Shown: positions 26,652-36,951, counted from the first letter of the stretch. The stretch: 64,000 nt of DNA from Moorena producens 3L (GCF_000211815.1 NZ_GL890825.1:255398-319397); one strand, 5' to 3'. Translations and numbers: made by a program. The notes: generated by a model from the sequence alone, not told the origin.

Positions 26652-27867
26652 CATTAGTCTATTAATGATTAGTCATTAATCATTAGTCATTAGTCTTTGG
26701 TCTTTGGTCTTTGGTAATTAGTCATTGCTAAAGACCAGAAGACTTATTGTTGACGACAATGGACTAATACTGGACTAATAACTAATCACTACCTAGCCAG
26801 GGAAGTCTTGTTCAAGAAATCCATAATAGAATAGCAGTTTCGTGATCGAGTAAGTGGGACGGTAAAAATAAACGTAATAGTCTGGTTGTTGACTGTTCAC
26901 AGTCTATAGAACCCATTTGATAGAAACTAGGATTGATTGAAAAAGGGTACAGGAATCCCCCCTAACCTTAATAAGGGGGGTAGGTAACAGTAGGAAAGAG
27001 CTCCAAGTATTTTTTTGGTGTTATGGTAAGCATTCAGCTATCAGCTATCAGCTATCAGCTATCAGCTATCAGCTATCAGCTATCAGCTATCAGCTATCAG
27101 CTAATGCGCTACGCGCACGCTACGCGAACAGCTTTGGAATAAAACAAGTAAGCATTGGAATAATGCTGAGTTACCTCACAGCGTCGTTCGCACAGCGTGG
27201 CCAAACGCGCACGCGTGGCCGTTCGCGTAGCGTGGCCAAAAGGCCAAAAGGCCAAGGCCAAAGCCTGTGCCACAAGGCTGACGGCATTAGGCTGACGGCA
27301 TTATGCTTACTTGTTATGACAAATCAGCATTGGGTTTCATGATTTATTTGGAAATACTAGATGACGTTTACTGTCAGCAGTGAACAGTCAAGGATCAACA
27401 AAAAACCTGGTCAATTGGAGCTAAACGGTAAGCCTTCAGGGCTCAGCTGCTCAGGAGTCAGCTAAAGCATCGACCCAAACTTAGGTATTTGGGTCTGGAT
27501 GGGAGTAGATGATGGGAGTACATAAGTATTCGGGCGAGAATGTTCTTTCTTAAAGGTTGGTTGATTCAAGATTGCTTGTAGCTAAGGGCTGATTAGGAAT
27601 GGCTGAATTCTGTTCGCGTAGCGTGCGCGAATGCGCATATGCTGAATGCTGACATCGTATTAATTTGCTTATTAATTTACTGGTGCAGTTGGTTAAAATT
27701 ATGGTGAAAGGGTAAGAGGGAGAGGTAAAAATAAAAATTTCCCTCTATCTTGACTAGTTAAATTGAAATTTTTCGCCATTTTGGAATGAATTTGTTTAAT
27801 CACAATCGCTATAATTTCACCAATTCCTACTGCTAGATTGTTGAAATTTGTGCTACACTCTTACCCG
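26652..27867. repeat. Repeat field containing composite repeat D, copy 3
   Basis: 26660-26730 has ATTAGTCATT/TCTTTGG stutters. 26957-26980 is a C-rich hairpin (CCCCCCT...AGGGGGG). 27026-27310 is composite repeat D: GTAAGCATTCAGC, then about ten AGCTATC heptamers, repeat A units, an internal AAGCATTGGAATAATGCT palindrome, and a closing TGACGGCATTATGCTTAC. Half-ends recur at 27430 and 27600-27655. No gene was seen before the kinase start. Confidence 0.8.
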
Positions 27868-29052
27868 ATGTATTTGAACCTAGACGCAGCAATTAATAGG
27901 GATCCTCTGATTGTATCTCCCGAAACTCTAGTAACAGAGGCAATTGCCCGCATGATCCAGTTCGACTCTAGTTACGTACTCGTCCAGTCGCAACTGTCAT
28001 TAGTAGGCATTTTTACTGAGCGAGATTTGCTAAAGGTCATAGTCGAAGGGATTGGGCTTTCTGGACTAGCGATCGCTGACGTGATGACCACAGAATTAAT
28101 TACACTACCAGCCACTGAAGTCGAGAATGTCGAGAATATAGTCAAGCTACTGTCTCGATTGCGCCAACATCGGATTCGTCATCTACCAGTTGTAGAGGAT
28201 AGTGGACGACCGACAGGTATCATTACAGAAAATAGTTTGCTGCAAGTGCTAGAACCAGCAACAATGTTGGCTACTAATCAACAGCTGGTAGACGGAGTTA
28301 ATCAGCCCACGGCTCAACTAGAAGCCACAAATCAGGAACTAGAAGCATTTGCCTATTCAGTATCCCACGAGTTAAGCGCTCCACTACGAAGGATTAAGAG
28401 TTTTATTAAGGTTCTATCAAAGGACTATCATCACCAGTTGGATCTCAAAGGACAACACTATCTCCAACGTATATCTGCTAACAGTCAGCATATGTGGAAA
28501 CTCATTGAGGATTTGCTAGAGCTTTCGAGAGTTAGCGGTGACCCGATGCACTACCAGCAGGTTGATTTGAGCAAGATGGTTGCTGAAATTAGGTTAGAAC
28601 TCACACAAACCCAACCTGAACGGAGCGTGGAATGGGTCATTGCCAAAGGAATTCAGGCTTATGGAGATAGTACGTTGCTCCGGATTGTTTTACAGAATCT
28701 ACTCCACAACGCCTGGAAATACACATCCCATCATCCCCAAGCCAGGATTGAATTTGGAGTTTGCCCATTGTCCGCACCTCAGACAGGGGGGCAAGAGCAA
28801 ACTAGTGATGAAGCGATCGCCTATTTTGTCCGGGATGATGGAGCTGGCTTTGATCTGGCTGACGCTGACAGATTATTTATCCCTTTTGTACGCTTGCACA
28901 ACGAAGCCGAGTTTACTGGCAATGGCATTGGACTCGCTACTGTAAAGCGTATTATTCACCGACATGGTGGCAGAGTCTGGGCTAAAAGTGCAATTGAACA
29001 AGGAGCAACGTTTTATTTTACCCTTCCACCCTTCAAAAATTATTCGCTATAA
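27868..29052 (+). CDS. CBS-domain sensor histidine kinase
   Basis: Residues 1-140 form a CBS pair: VTEAIARMIQF, GIFTERDLLKVIVEG, then VMTTELITLP and HRIRHLPVVEDSGRPTGIIT. Such domains usually bind adenine nucleotides. A short coiled linker leads to a histidine kinase core with phospho-acceptor His in YSVSHELSAPLRRI, N-box NLLHNAWKYT, G1 DDGAGFD and G2 GNGIGLATVKRI. There is no membrane segment, so it is a soluble, nucleotide- or energy-responsive kinase by inference. I prefer ATG 27868; the upstream TTG codons are less likely. The downstream REC-GGDEF-EAL gene could be a partner but is 1.5 kb away. Confidence 0.88.
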   Translation: MYLNLDAAINRDPLIVSPETLVTEAIARMIQFDSSYVLVQSQLSLVGIFTERDLLKVIVEGIGLSGLAIADVMTTELITLPATEVENVENIVKLLSRLRQHRIRHLPVVEDSGRPTGIITENSLLQVLEPATMLATNQQLVDGVNQPTAQLEATNQELEAFAYSVSHELSAPLRRIKSFIKVLSKDYHHQLDLKGQHYLQRISANSQHMWKLIEDLLELSRVSGDPMHYQQVDLSKMVAEIRLELTQTQPERSVEWVIAKGIQAYGDSTLLRIVLQNLLHNAWKYTSHHPQARIEFGVCPLSAPQTGGQEQTSDEAIAYFVRDDGAGFDLADADRLFIPFVRLHNEAEFTGNGIGLATVKRIIHRHGGRVWAKSAIEQGATFYFTLPPFKNYSL

Positions 29053-29088
29053 TAACACCATTGCTTGGTCTCCTCCACACCTAAAAAC

Positions 29089-29335
29089 GTAAGCATTCAG
29101 CCGTCAGCCGTCAGCCGTCAGCCGTCAGCCGTCAGTGGTCAGTGGTCAGCTTATTTTATTCAAAAGCACCGATTGCGCTACGGGCACGCTGCGCGAACAG
29201 TAGCGTGGCCATTCCCGTAGCCTGGCCTTTGGCTGATAGCTGATAGCACCGATTGCGCTACGGGCACGCTGCGCGAACAGTAGCGTGCCCGTAGCCCATT
29301 AGCTGATAGGTGATAACTGATAGCTGAATGCTTAC
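29089..29335. repeat. Composite repeat D, copy 4
   Basis: Ends are GTAAGCATTCAGC and GCTGAATGCTTAC. The interior is (GTCAGCC)n, TTATTTTATTCAAAAG, then a 70-bp block starting GCACCGATTGCGCTACGG. This block occurs twice around repeat A-like arms and is followed by TGATAGC-type units. The order matches copy 2. Confidence 0.8.
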
Positions 29336-29539
29336 CTAAAAACTATTGCAATCACTACTGATCTAATGATTAGCAATAGTTAAATTACAATTGATGATCT
29401 GTGTGCAAACATAAAAATGACAAAATGGCAGCCATGTGTTTCATTTTTATGATAATACAGGCTTTAAGATGGCTTTGGTAATTATGGCGCTTAGGCAATT
29501 TAAGCTGTTAGGAATTGAATTTACAGAAATCGCAGCTTG

Positions 29540-29580
29540 TTTGCCCCCCTGCTTGACGCGGGGGGTGAAAACAAGTTAGG
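29540..29580. other. G/C hairpin, likely IS end
   Basis: CTTGTTTGCCCCCC opposes GGGGGGTGAAAACAAG with a TGCTTGACGC loop. It lies about 60 bp before the tnpB relic and is probably the left-end hairpin of that element. Confidence 0.4.
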
Positions 29581-29631
29581 GGATGCACACCCCTGGTCTA
29601 CTTTCTTTGTGATTAGGAGGTGATATAACTA

Positions 29632-30195
29632 GTGCAATACGGGACAAAGAAAATATTATTATCTGGATTATTGTCTGGGAACATACCAGATGAAACTAAT
29701 GACCTACTTGTTTTCTGGTGTGAACAAGCCAACAACCTGTACAAGCAGGCTTGGTAGGCAGTAAGACAGACTTATTTTGAAAACTGTGAGTATTACACTT
29801 ACTTTGATGCTTATGACATGTACCGAGTTGGTCCCAAAGACGGCGTTGCTTAATAATGTAATGATTTTAATAGTAGGTGCGCGCCTCCAAGGCCGCGAGC
29901 AATCCCTCGCGGCCTTGGGTCGCACCTGTGGAATGGGCATCTTGCTTAGGTGCGCTCTTACTTGGCGAATTAAATTCGCCACGGGTCGCACCTGTGGAAT
30001 GGGCATCTTGTGTGGAACTGGCATCTTGCCAGTTTCAATATATTGTCGGGCGGGCAGGATGCCCACTCTACTCCTATTCATTACTTGATTCAGAAACGCC
30101 GAGAATACAAGAGTATTAAGGTTAGCTATGGTCAACTTTGCAAAGCAAAGATTTCAAGGATAATCCGCACTACAAAGCACTAGGTGTTAACCAAG
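29632..30195 (+). pseudogene. Second tnpB, broken by stop, MITE and frameshifts
   Basis: A perfect AGGAGGTGAT ribosome-binding site precedes GTG 29632. The frame reads VQYGTKKILLSGLLSG...DLLVFWCEQANNLYKQAW, the N-terminus of a cyanobacterial IS200/IS605 TnpB subgroup, then meets TAG at 29755. It resumes (AVRQTYFE...YYTYFDAYDMYRVG) until a MITE at 29842. After the MITE, pieces such as VSYGQLCKAK and FKDNPHYKALGVNQVLV continue the family sequence in shifted frames. The RuvC domain is missing. Confidence 0.75.
29842..30100. mobile_element. MITE M1, copy 1 (inside the tnpB relic)
   Basis: The ends are GGCGTTGCTTAATAATG on the left and CAAGTAATG-type sequence inverted to CATTACTTGATTCAGAAACGCC on the right half. 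The right half is the inverse of the copy at 32.6 kb (ATAGGAGTAGAGTGGGCATC). Two repeat C units (29876-29992) have been inserted within it, doubling its length. Confidence 0.7.
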
Positions 30196-30590
30196 TTCTA
30201 GTCTAAGGAGACTTTAGGAGAAGCCATTTATCGGTTGGGATTAAACCTAAACTTACCTGAGTTCGACATAACCAACTATCCGGCAATTGAGGAGTCAGTA
30301 GTCAGGAATCAGTAGTCATAATAATTGATTTTCCATCCAGGAATTTTTAATATAAATTTGCTTGGTAATCCACTAATCGTTATTGATACTACCACTAACC
30401 TTGCTAAATTATTATCCTGATTTCTGAATTATGTATTCTGTATACTCCTCAAAACCAGCCAATTCAGGTAATGACATCGATTTGAGTTAAAAATTAGCCA
30501 TAAATGTGTAGATGATGAGATTAGTAATATCATAATCCAAAAGCTTTCTAATCAAGTAGAAACTTATTGAACAATAGATAGGACATATCA
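30196..30590. other. Gap before the REC-GGDEF-EAL gene
   Basis: 30208-30290 (plus strand) still reads as coding-like sequence (TLGEAIYRLGLNLNLPEFD), probably a relic. The rest is AT-rich upstream sequence. AGGACAT lies before the next ATG. Confidence 0.4.
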
Positions 30591-32399
30591 ATGAATAAAC
30601 CACTGCGAATTTTGATTGTCGAAGACTCAGAAGATGATGCTGAGTTGCTGGTGGTTGAACTAAAAAATGGTGGCTACGAAGCAATTTATGAACGAGTGGA
30701 AGCACCAGGAGCAATGAACGAAGCCTTAGATAATAAGGGGTGGGATCTTGTGATTGCTGATTACTTCATGCCTAAGTTTAGCGCCATTGGTGCCTTACTA
30801 CTCTTACAAAAAAAAGGGTTAGACTTACCGTTTATTATCGTCTCCGGCTCGATTAAGGAAAATATGGCAATCGCTGCTATGAAAGCGGGAGCCCATGACT
30901 ATTTACTTAAACACCAGTTAGCACGATTAGTTCCGGCGGTGGAGCGGGAGTTAAGAGAAGCAAAGGTGCGCAAAAATTACCGGAAGGCAATCAAGAGGTT
31001 ACAAGACCTGACGTTTTATGACGAATTAACCGGTTTGCCTAATCGGACATTGTTTTTATACTACCTGCGCCAGTGGTTTAAGCCAGTACAGCCAACTCAC
31101 AATCGCAAATGTCTACCGATGGCATACCCGATTATACCAACTCTTTGCTGGGATGAACCAATTGTTGGAAACACTCAGAAGGATAATGTATTTGCTGTGC
31201 TATCTCTGACTCTCAGTCGCTACGGAATTATCCAATACAGTCTAGGTGATCTACTCAGTGAACAACTCCTAGTTGCTACTGCTCAACGCTTACAGGAATG
31301 CATCGGTGATCAGGATATATTGGCACGGATGGGAGAGAATAAATTTGCGATTTTGCTCTCGAATATCCAAGACTTAGCTCAGGTGAAAGAGACAGCTGAG
31401 CGTATCCATCAGGAGATTTCCATCCCATTCGATCTCAATGGGCGAGTTGTGTCTTCTAATTGCTACATTGGTATTGTCCTGAGTACCATGGGGTATGAGC
31501 AACCGAAAGATTTGCTGCGAGGGGCAGATACGGCGATGTATTATGCCAAATTAGAGGGGAAAGGAGCCTCAGAAGTTTTTCATCCTAGTATGCAAAAGAG
31601 AGCTATTGAGCGACTACAGTTAGAAACCGACTTACAACAGGCAATTAAATACGAAACATTGCATCTGAATTATCAACCAATAGTGTCCCTGACAACCGGC
31701 AAAACTATTGGTTTTGAAGCCTTGGCCAGGTGGCAGCACCGCACTCGCATCAAGGTTAGTCCTAGTGAGTTTATTCCGGTAGCAGAAGAAACAGGACTAA
31801 TTATCCCCCTTGGTGAATGGATTTTACGGGAAGCCTGCAAACAGTTAAGCCTTTGGCAAGACCAGTTTCCTGATTATTCTTCTTTGAGTATCAGTGTGAA
31901 TCTGTCTGGTATTCAACTCAACCAACCCCAGCTGATTGACCAGATTGACCAAATCTGCACCACGTTAGAATTGAGTGGGGCGAACTTGAAGCTGGAAATT
32001 ACTGAGAGTGTGTTGGTAGATAATGCCTCAGTTGATAGCACTATCTTGCATAAACTCAAAGACAGAAATATAAAATTGTGTATCGATGATTTTGGCACCG
32101 GATACTCATCGTTTTCCTATCTAAATGATTTGCCAATTGATATCATTAAAATTGCTCGTTCTTTTATTAGCCAAGGATTTACAAAAAATGGTAAAAATTT
32201 TGATACGGTAGAAGCGATTGTAAATCTAGCTAAAAAACTAAAAATTCAGGTAATTGCTGAGGGTATAGAAACCCAAGAACAAAAGGATATTTTGCAAGAT
32301 TTAGGCTGTGAATATGGACAAGGATTCTTATTTGGTGAAGCCCTCACTGCGGAAACGGTGACCAATTTGATGTTAACCAAGCCAGATAGGTTTTGGTAA
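30591..32399 (+). CDS. Response regulator with degenerate GGDEF and EAL domains
   Basis: The order in 602 aa is REC (residues 5-125; LIVEDSEDD, Asp in LVIADYFMP, Lys in YLLKHQ), GGDEF (about 140-320) and EAL (about 345-600). The cyclase motif is RMGENKF instead of GGDEF, so diguanylate cyclase activity is very unlikely. The EAL domain has FEALARWQ, SVNLSG, EITES, DDFGTGYSS, AEGIE and GQGFLFG. However, the normal KID aspartate is Ala (IIKIARSF), a position needed for catalysis in characterised phosphodiesterases. It is therefore either a weakened c-di-GMP phosphodiesterase or a binding/signalling protein. Confidence 0.9.
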   Translation: MNKPLRILIVEDSEDDAELLVVELKNGGYEAIYERVEAPGAMNEALDNKGWDLVIADYFMPKFSAIGALLLLQKKGLDLPFIIVSGSIKENMAIAAMKAGAHDYLLKHQLARLVPAVERELREAKVRKNYRKAIKRLQDLTFYDELTGLPNRTLFLYYLRQWFKPVQPTHNRKCLPMAYPIIPTLCWDEPIVGNTQKDNVFAVLSLTLSRYGIIQYSLGDLLSEQLLVATAQRLQECIGDQDILARMGENKFAILLSNIQDLAQVKETAERIHQEISIPFDLNGRVVSSNCYIGIVLSTMGYEQPKDLLRGADTAMYYAKLEGKGASEVFHPSMQKRAIERLQLETDLQQAIKYETLHLNYQPIVSLTTGKTIGFEALARWQHRTRIKVSPSEFIPVAEETGLIIPLGEWILREACKQLSLWQDQFPDYSSLSISVNLSGIQLNQPQLIDQIDQICTTLELSGANLKLEITESVLVDNASVDSTILHKLKDRNIKLCIDDFGTGYSSFSYLNDLPIDIIKIARSFISQGFTKNGKNFDTVEAIVNLAKKLKIQVIAEGIETQEQKDILQDLGCEYGQGFLFGEALTAETVTNLMLTKPDRFW

Positions 32400-32585
32400 T
32401 CGCTATAGTAGGAATTAAGACAAGCAAAAGGGTATCCCCCAATACTCACCGACGATCGGGGGGCAAGCTTGGATGTAAAAGAGGCTAAACATGAAACCTG
32501 ACTTGGAAAACAGATCCTACACTGCAAGAGCTGACCATAGACTAGGTTATTCAGTCTTGAGCACTTCTTACCACTCAGGACAATG

Positions 32586-32727
32586 GGCGTTGCTGAATCA
32601 AGTAATGAATAGGAGTAGAGTGGGCATCCTGCCCGCGCGAAAATCTCTTGAAACTGGCAAGATGCCAGTTCCACCAAGATGCCCATTCTACAAAACTCTT
32701 AAAATCATTCCATTATTCAGCAACGCC
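32586..32727. mobile_element. MITE M1, copy 2 (5' end of the lipoprotein gene)
   Basis: The 142-bp unit runs from GGCGTTGCTGAATCA to TTATTCAGCAACGCC, with an internal hairpin (AACTGGCAAGATGCCAGTT). It is flanked by GGACAATG (32578-32585) and GGAAAATG (32728-32735), an 8-bp target duplication with one mismatch. Confidence 0.8.
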
Positions 32728-32778
32728 GGAAAATGCACTCAAGAGAATGGACTGAGCACTCAAAACTCAGCACTCAGT

Positions 32779-33477
32779 TTGCTTAAACGTTTACTAATTG
32801 CCACAGCGGTGCTGTTGGCTGTTGTCCCTACCACGACTAGTTGCAGTCTACTGGAACGGCAGCCTCGGTCAAACTCTACCTTGGTCTACAAAGGACCAGT
32901 AAGGCAGGAGGTGAAAGCTGGTTCATTGATACCAGGGACTGATATTCGGTACATCAGTAGGACGGAGGAGAAAACTGCTGAAGTGTTGATCAATGGACAA
33001 CGGGCATTCAAGCGCAGTGGTGACTCTCTAGACTGGACTGGAAGCCCTCTGAGGGGAGTCGAAATGGGCCTGAACCAACGGGTATTAGTTTATAGTGAGG
33101 AACGCCTACAAGCTGGTGGTAGTGTTAGTCTAACGGTAGATGGGGTATCTTCTAAACCTGGTTGGGTACCGCAGGTACCGGACAAAACAAACCCCAGTCT
33201 AGTGGTTTACAAGGTTCCAGTTTTATACCGAGTCAAGCAGGGAGAAACAATTCCTGGAACCACTTTGAGTTATACCGGCAAAACTGAACAAGGTGCGCAG
33301 TTGGGTGGATTACCGACCGGAGAGTCTCCTTACCGCCAACGGGGTGACTCGATTAGTTGGCGAGGGGAATTACGCCCTAGAGTTTATCTCGATTTAGTAG
33401 TACGTACTGCCTTCTATAACGAAGACCGTCTGAGTGTGACTGGCTTTGCAACAGTTATCCTAGCAATCGGTGGTTGA
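32779..33477 (+). CDS. Lipoprotein with two tandem repeats
   Basis: From TTG 32779 the frame starts MLKRLLIATAVLLAVVPTTT and then SC, a signal peptide with a lipobox-type cysteine. Two homologous ~85-residue units follow. Each begins LVYKGPV/VVYKVPV, then GSLIPGT/GETIPGT, SGDSLDW/RGDSISW and ends with SEERL/NEDRL plus a Val-rich strand, so a duplicated beta domain anchored in a membrane is likely. The same frame is open back to 32491, but that stretch is MITE M1 and repeat sequence. The original start codon may have been displaced by the insertion. Function is unknown. Confidence 0.6.
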   Translation: MLKRLLIATAVLLAVVPTTTSCSLLERQPRSNSTLVYKGPVRQEVKAGSLIPGTDIRYISRTEEKTAEVLINGQRAFKRSGDSLDWTGSPLRGVEMGLNQRVLVYSEERLQAGGSVSLTVDGVSSKPGWVPQVPDKTNPSLVVYKVPVLYRVKQGETIPGTTLSYTGKTEQGAQLGGLPTGESPYRQRGDSISWRGELRPRVYLDLVVRTAFYNEDRLSVTGFATVILAIGG

Positions 33478-33573
33478 CGGTGGTTCGCCCTTGGCGTCCC
33501 TTTTTGGAGTTTGGATGTTAGAGTTAAGGGTTGAGATGGCTACTTGAATGGCGGGAAGACCCTACATTGGTCG

Positions 33574-36500
33574 ATGGACAAATCTAATGCGATCGCAACT
33601 GAAAATCAGCATGCCCTGAAAAAACTGGCGTCGGCAGTAGAAGCCTCTCAGGGACAGTTCAAGCTGATTTTAGCCCGCTGCAATTATATCAGGGTGCGTT
33701 TCCGTTTGGTAGCGCAATTACCAACACTCTGCTCGGTTGACATTAATACCGTAACCCTTAAGCCATCGGACAACGTGCTCTATGACACCATTCGGTCAAT
33801 ACTGGCAGAAGAACGCCCTAGTGCTGTGATGGTGTTGGGCTTAGAATCGGTGCAGAATCTAGCACAGATGCTGAGTGTGACTAATCAAGTGCTCGAAGAG
33901 TTTCAGAAAAATCTTCCTTTCCCCTTGGTGTTATGGATTACAGATGACGTTCAGCAGCAACTGATCCAGTTTGCTCCAGATTTCGAGAGTTTGGGGACAC
34001 GGATAGAATTTGCGATGTTCCTTGGGAACCGCTACGCGAACGCAACAGAAACCTTAATTACTGAACTCAAAGAGACTACTGATGCTATCTTTGACTATAT
34101 TGTAAAATCAAATAGTATAGCATACTTTGTCCCTACTGATATAGGTATTCTATGTCACGGGGAAATTGATGCTGCTCTGAAGGATTTACAGCATCGCGGT
34201 GAAACCCTCGAACCTGCTCTCAAAGCTAGTATAGAATTCCTTCGCGGTCAAGAGGCTTATGCTAACTATCAGTTGGGTAGTGCAGTAACTCACTATGAGC
34301 AAAGTTTGGCATTTTGGCAACCAGCGCCAAGGGAGACTGAGAGATGGGTAGATCACGAGATCAGGAGATCAGGAGATGGGGAGAGTGGGAAGAATGTTTC
34401 TTCATCTAATTTAGAAGATCTAGAATATCTAGGTAATTTAGACGATATAAATAACTTAGACGATCTAGATAATTTAGAAGATCTAAATAACTTAGAATAT
34501 CTAGATAACTTAGAGGATATAAATAACTTAGAAAACGGAAGTGATACTACGGTAAATGAGATTACCGTTTCTGATCAGCAATTCCTGGAGCGTCAGGGAA
34601 TCGTCCTGTTTTACATTGGGTTGTGTTATTTCCAGCAGGGGGAAAAGTCTCGGGAACCAGAAAACTGTCTCTATTGGAATGATGCTAGAGGATTATTCCA
34701 GCAGTGTCTTGATCGGTTTGAGCAGTTGAATCGTCATGATTTAATCACTAAGTTGATCAATCAACTAGGTGAGGTGATCCTACGTCTGGAGGATTGGGAT
34801 GATTTGTATCACTTGGCTCACAATGCCCTAGGGTTACAGCAACGCCAAATCCTATTAGGGGCGCAAGGTCTGGCACCACTAAAAGCCCAAGCTTACGGAT
34901 TTTTAGCAGAAGTCGCTGTTAACCAATCTCGTTGGCAAGAGGCTAAGCAAAATGCTCAGAAAGCATTAGATACGATAGCGACAGTTTCCTCTGGTGTTGC
35001 AGAACAGGGCACAGAGGAAACACAGGAAACACAGGAAACACAGGGCACAAAACCATCTCTTAACTCAGGAGTCAGCATTCAGGACAATGCACTCCAGACC
35101 ATGCACTCACTTCAAACCAGTCTGTATCTACTACTGTTAGCTCAATCTGAGCAACGGCTAGGTGAAGCTGAAGCTGCACTCCAACATCTAGAACAGGCAA
35201 GGGTTATTGCACCTGAGGATAATCCTCGGTTTTACACTCGGATTTTGCAGGGATTGCGATCGCGTAGCGGTCGGTTAGGGAAATCGCTTTATTTCCAGCA
35301 GGGGCAGTATCTCCAAGCTTTCCAACTTAAGCAATATCAACAATCGTTAGCGCAACAGTATGGTTGGGGAGGGTTTATTGGTGCTGGTGGATTACAGCCA
35401 CGACAACAGATAAAGTTGGTGGGTTTGCCAACAAATTTGATTGGAGCGCAACGCCTTGCCCCCCTAGAGGAGGAAAATCCAGAAACTATAGCGCTAGAAA
35501 TTGCCCAGTCTGGGCGACAGCAGGATGTCAATCGATTGATTGAACGGATTGGAAGCAATGATTACAGGCTAATTGTGATTCATGGAGAATCAGGGGTGGG
35601 CAAGAGTTCTCTGGTGAATGGGGGATTAGTACCAGGGTTGAAACAGACTGTAATTGGTACAGAAGATGTGTTGCCTGTAGTGATGGCAGTCTATAGCAAT
35701 TGGGTAGAAGAATTGGGACGGTTATTGGTAGAGGCATTAACCGGAATAAATATAGAGACATTGCATGGAACATCTCTACAAAGCCCAGATATTATTATAC
35801 AGCAATTGCGGCAAAATGAACAGCACAATTTGCGGACAGTACTGATTTTTGACCAGTTTGAAGACTTTTTCTTTGTTTACCTGGATAAAGCTCAGCGACG
35901 GCAATTTTTTGAATTCCTAGAAGAGTGTGTTACTAGTCCGTCAGTTAAGGTGATTCTGTCGATGCGGGAGGATTATCTCCATTATTTACTGGAGTGCGAA
36001 CGGGCACCATGGTCGGGTAGCCCTAATCCCATGGCCAGTATGGAAATTATTGGCAATGACATATTAAGTAAACATGTGCGCTATCCTTTAGGTAATTTTT
36101 CCCGAGATGATGCTAAGTCGGTGATTGAGCAAGTAACTAAACAATCATCTTTTGACCTAGAACCAGCTTTGATTGAAGAATTGGTACAGGATTTAGCTGG
36201 GGAATTATCGGAAGTACGTCCGATGGAATTGCAGATAGTAGGAGCGCAATTGCAGGCGGAGAGTATTACTACCCTGGAACACTATTGGGAACGGGGTTCA
36301 AAGCAAGGATTGATGGCGCGGTATTTGACTGGAGTAGTGGAAGATTGTGGACCAGAGAATCAGCAGGTGGCGGAACTGGTGCTATATTTACTAACAGATG
36401 AAACAGGCAATCGTCCCCTGAAGACTAAAGCTGAGTTAGCGAATCATTTAGGAACAGAAGCTGATAAATTAGAGTTGGTATTAAGGATTATAGTAGAGTC

Positions 36501-36723
36501 GGAGTTGGTAGTTAAGGTACCGGATAGTGTGGCTGAACGCTATCAATTGATGCATGATGATATGGTTTCTTATCTACGACAACCAGCACTGAAGTTAGAT
36601 GAGTTAATAACAAAACTAAAACAAGCTGAGCAGGCTAAGCAGGGATTGGCAAACTCTAACCAAAAAGCCAGCCATCAGATTAGGATTGGGTCAGCAGTAT
36701 TGAGCCTGACATGGGTTAGGTAA
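33574..36723 (+). CDS. STAND-type ATPase with TPR-like region, probably C-terminally truncated
   Basis: The start is ATG 33574. The N-terminal ~220 residues are an unassigned alpha/beta domain. Residues 225-620 are TPR-like helices (YANYQLGSAVTHYEQSL, GIVLFYIGLCYFQQGEK, AYGFLAEVAVNQSRW). The NTPase has Walker A GESGVGKSS, Walker B TVLIFDQFEDFF and LSMREDYL, a winged-helix-like region follows. Relatives typically continue through a membrane helix into WD40 or similar repeats. Here the protein stops at GSAVLSLTWVR, where that helix would begin. Low-complexity insertions interrupt the TPR part: Asn-Leu-Asp/Glu units (34380-34545), and TQETQETQ (about 35015-35045). STAND ATPases act as signal-triggered oligomeric switches, including in phage defence; the role here is unproven. 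Confidence 0.72.
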   Translation: MDKSNAIATENQHALKKLASAVEASQGQFKLILARCNYIRVRFRLVAQLPTLCSVDINTVTLKPSDNVLYDTIRSILAEERPSAVMVLGLESVQNLAQMLSVTNQVLEEFQKNLPFPLVLWITDDVQQQLIQFAPDFESLGTRIEFAMFLGNRYANATETLITELKETTDAIFDYIVKSNSIAYFVPTDIGILCHGEIDAALKDLQHRGETLEPALKASIEFLRGQEAYANYQLGSAVTHYEQSLAFWQPAPRETERWVDHEIRRSGDGESGKNVSSSNLEDLEYLGNLDDINNLDDLDNLEDLNNLEYLDNLEDINNLENGSDTTVNEITVSDQQFLERQGIVLFYIGLCYFQQGEKSREPENCLYWNDARGLFQQCLDRFEQLNRHDLITKLINQLGEVILRLEDWDDLYHLAHNALGLQQRQILLGAQGLAPLKAQAYGFLAEVAVNQSRWQEAKQNAQKALDTIATVSSGVAEQGTEETQETQETQGTKPSLNSGVSIQDNALQTMHSLQTSLYLLLLAQSEQRLGEAEAALQHLEQARVIAPEDNPRFYTRILQGLRSRSGRLGKSLYFQQGQYLQAFQLKQYQQSLAQQYGWGGFIGAGGLQPRQQIKLVGLPTNLIGAQRLAPLEEENPETIALEIAQSGRQQDVNRLIERIGSNDYRLIVIHGESGVGKSSLVNGGLVPGLKQTVIGTEDVLPVVMAVYSNWVEELGRLLVEALTGINIETLHGTSLQSPDIIIQQLRQNEQHNLRTVLIFDQFEDFFFVYLDKAQRRQFFEFLEECVTSPSVKVILSMREDYLHYLLECERAPWSGSPNPMASMEIIGNDILSKHVRYPLGNFSRDDAKSVIEQVTKQSSFDLEPALIEELVQDLAGELSEVRPMELQIVGAQLQAESITTLEHYWERGSKQGLMARYLTGVVEDCGPENQQVAELVLYLLTDETGNRPLKTKAELANHLGTEADKLELVLRIIVESELVVKVPDSVAERYQLMHDDMVSYLRQPALKLDELITKLKQAEQAKQGLANSNQKASHQIRIGSAVLSLTWVR
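34380..34545 (+). repeat. In-frame AT-rich tandem repeat in the STAND gene
   Basis: TAGATAATTTAGAAGATCTA-type units of 12-18 bp are repeated about nine times. They encode (Asn)-Leu-(Asp/Glu)-(Asp/Tyr)-(Leu/Ile) steps. The composition is much more AT-rich than the surrounding gene. Confidence 0.8.
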
Positions 36724-36951
36724 ACGGACACAACAAATTGGCTCTAGCTTCGCTGGCACTGAGAATTTCCATTGGCATCTAACTAATGTACAACTTACTG
36801 TACCACTTCCAAAAGCAATGCAGTCGCTCCTCATAAGCGACTGCATCAACACAATATAGCAGGGGAAGGAAAGGAAAAATTGGCTCAAACTCAGACATTC
36901 ACGGTCTGGAGCTGCTAAAACCTGATCACCGCAAAACCCTATCAGTATTAG
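36724..36951. other. Relic sequence after the STAND gene
   Basis: It contains a repeat B end pair (AATGCAGTCGCTCCTCATAA, then GCGACTGCATCAAC, near 36820). Short coding-like stretches such as LALASLALRIS may be the eroded continuation of the STAND gene. Confidence 0.4.

Noticed and set aside
27026..27110. Regular AGCTATC units considered as a CRISPR array
   Set aside because: Units are contiguous 7-mers without unique spacers and there are no cas genes.
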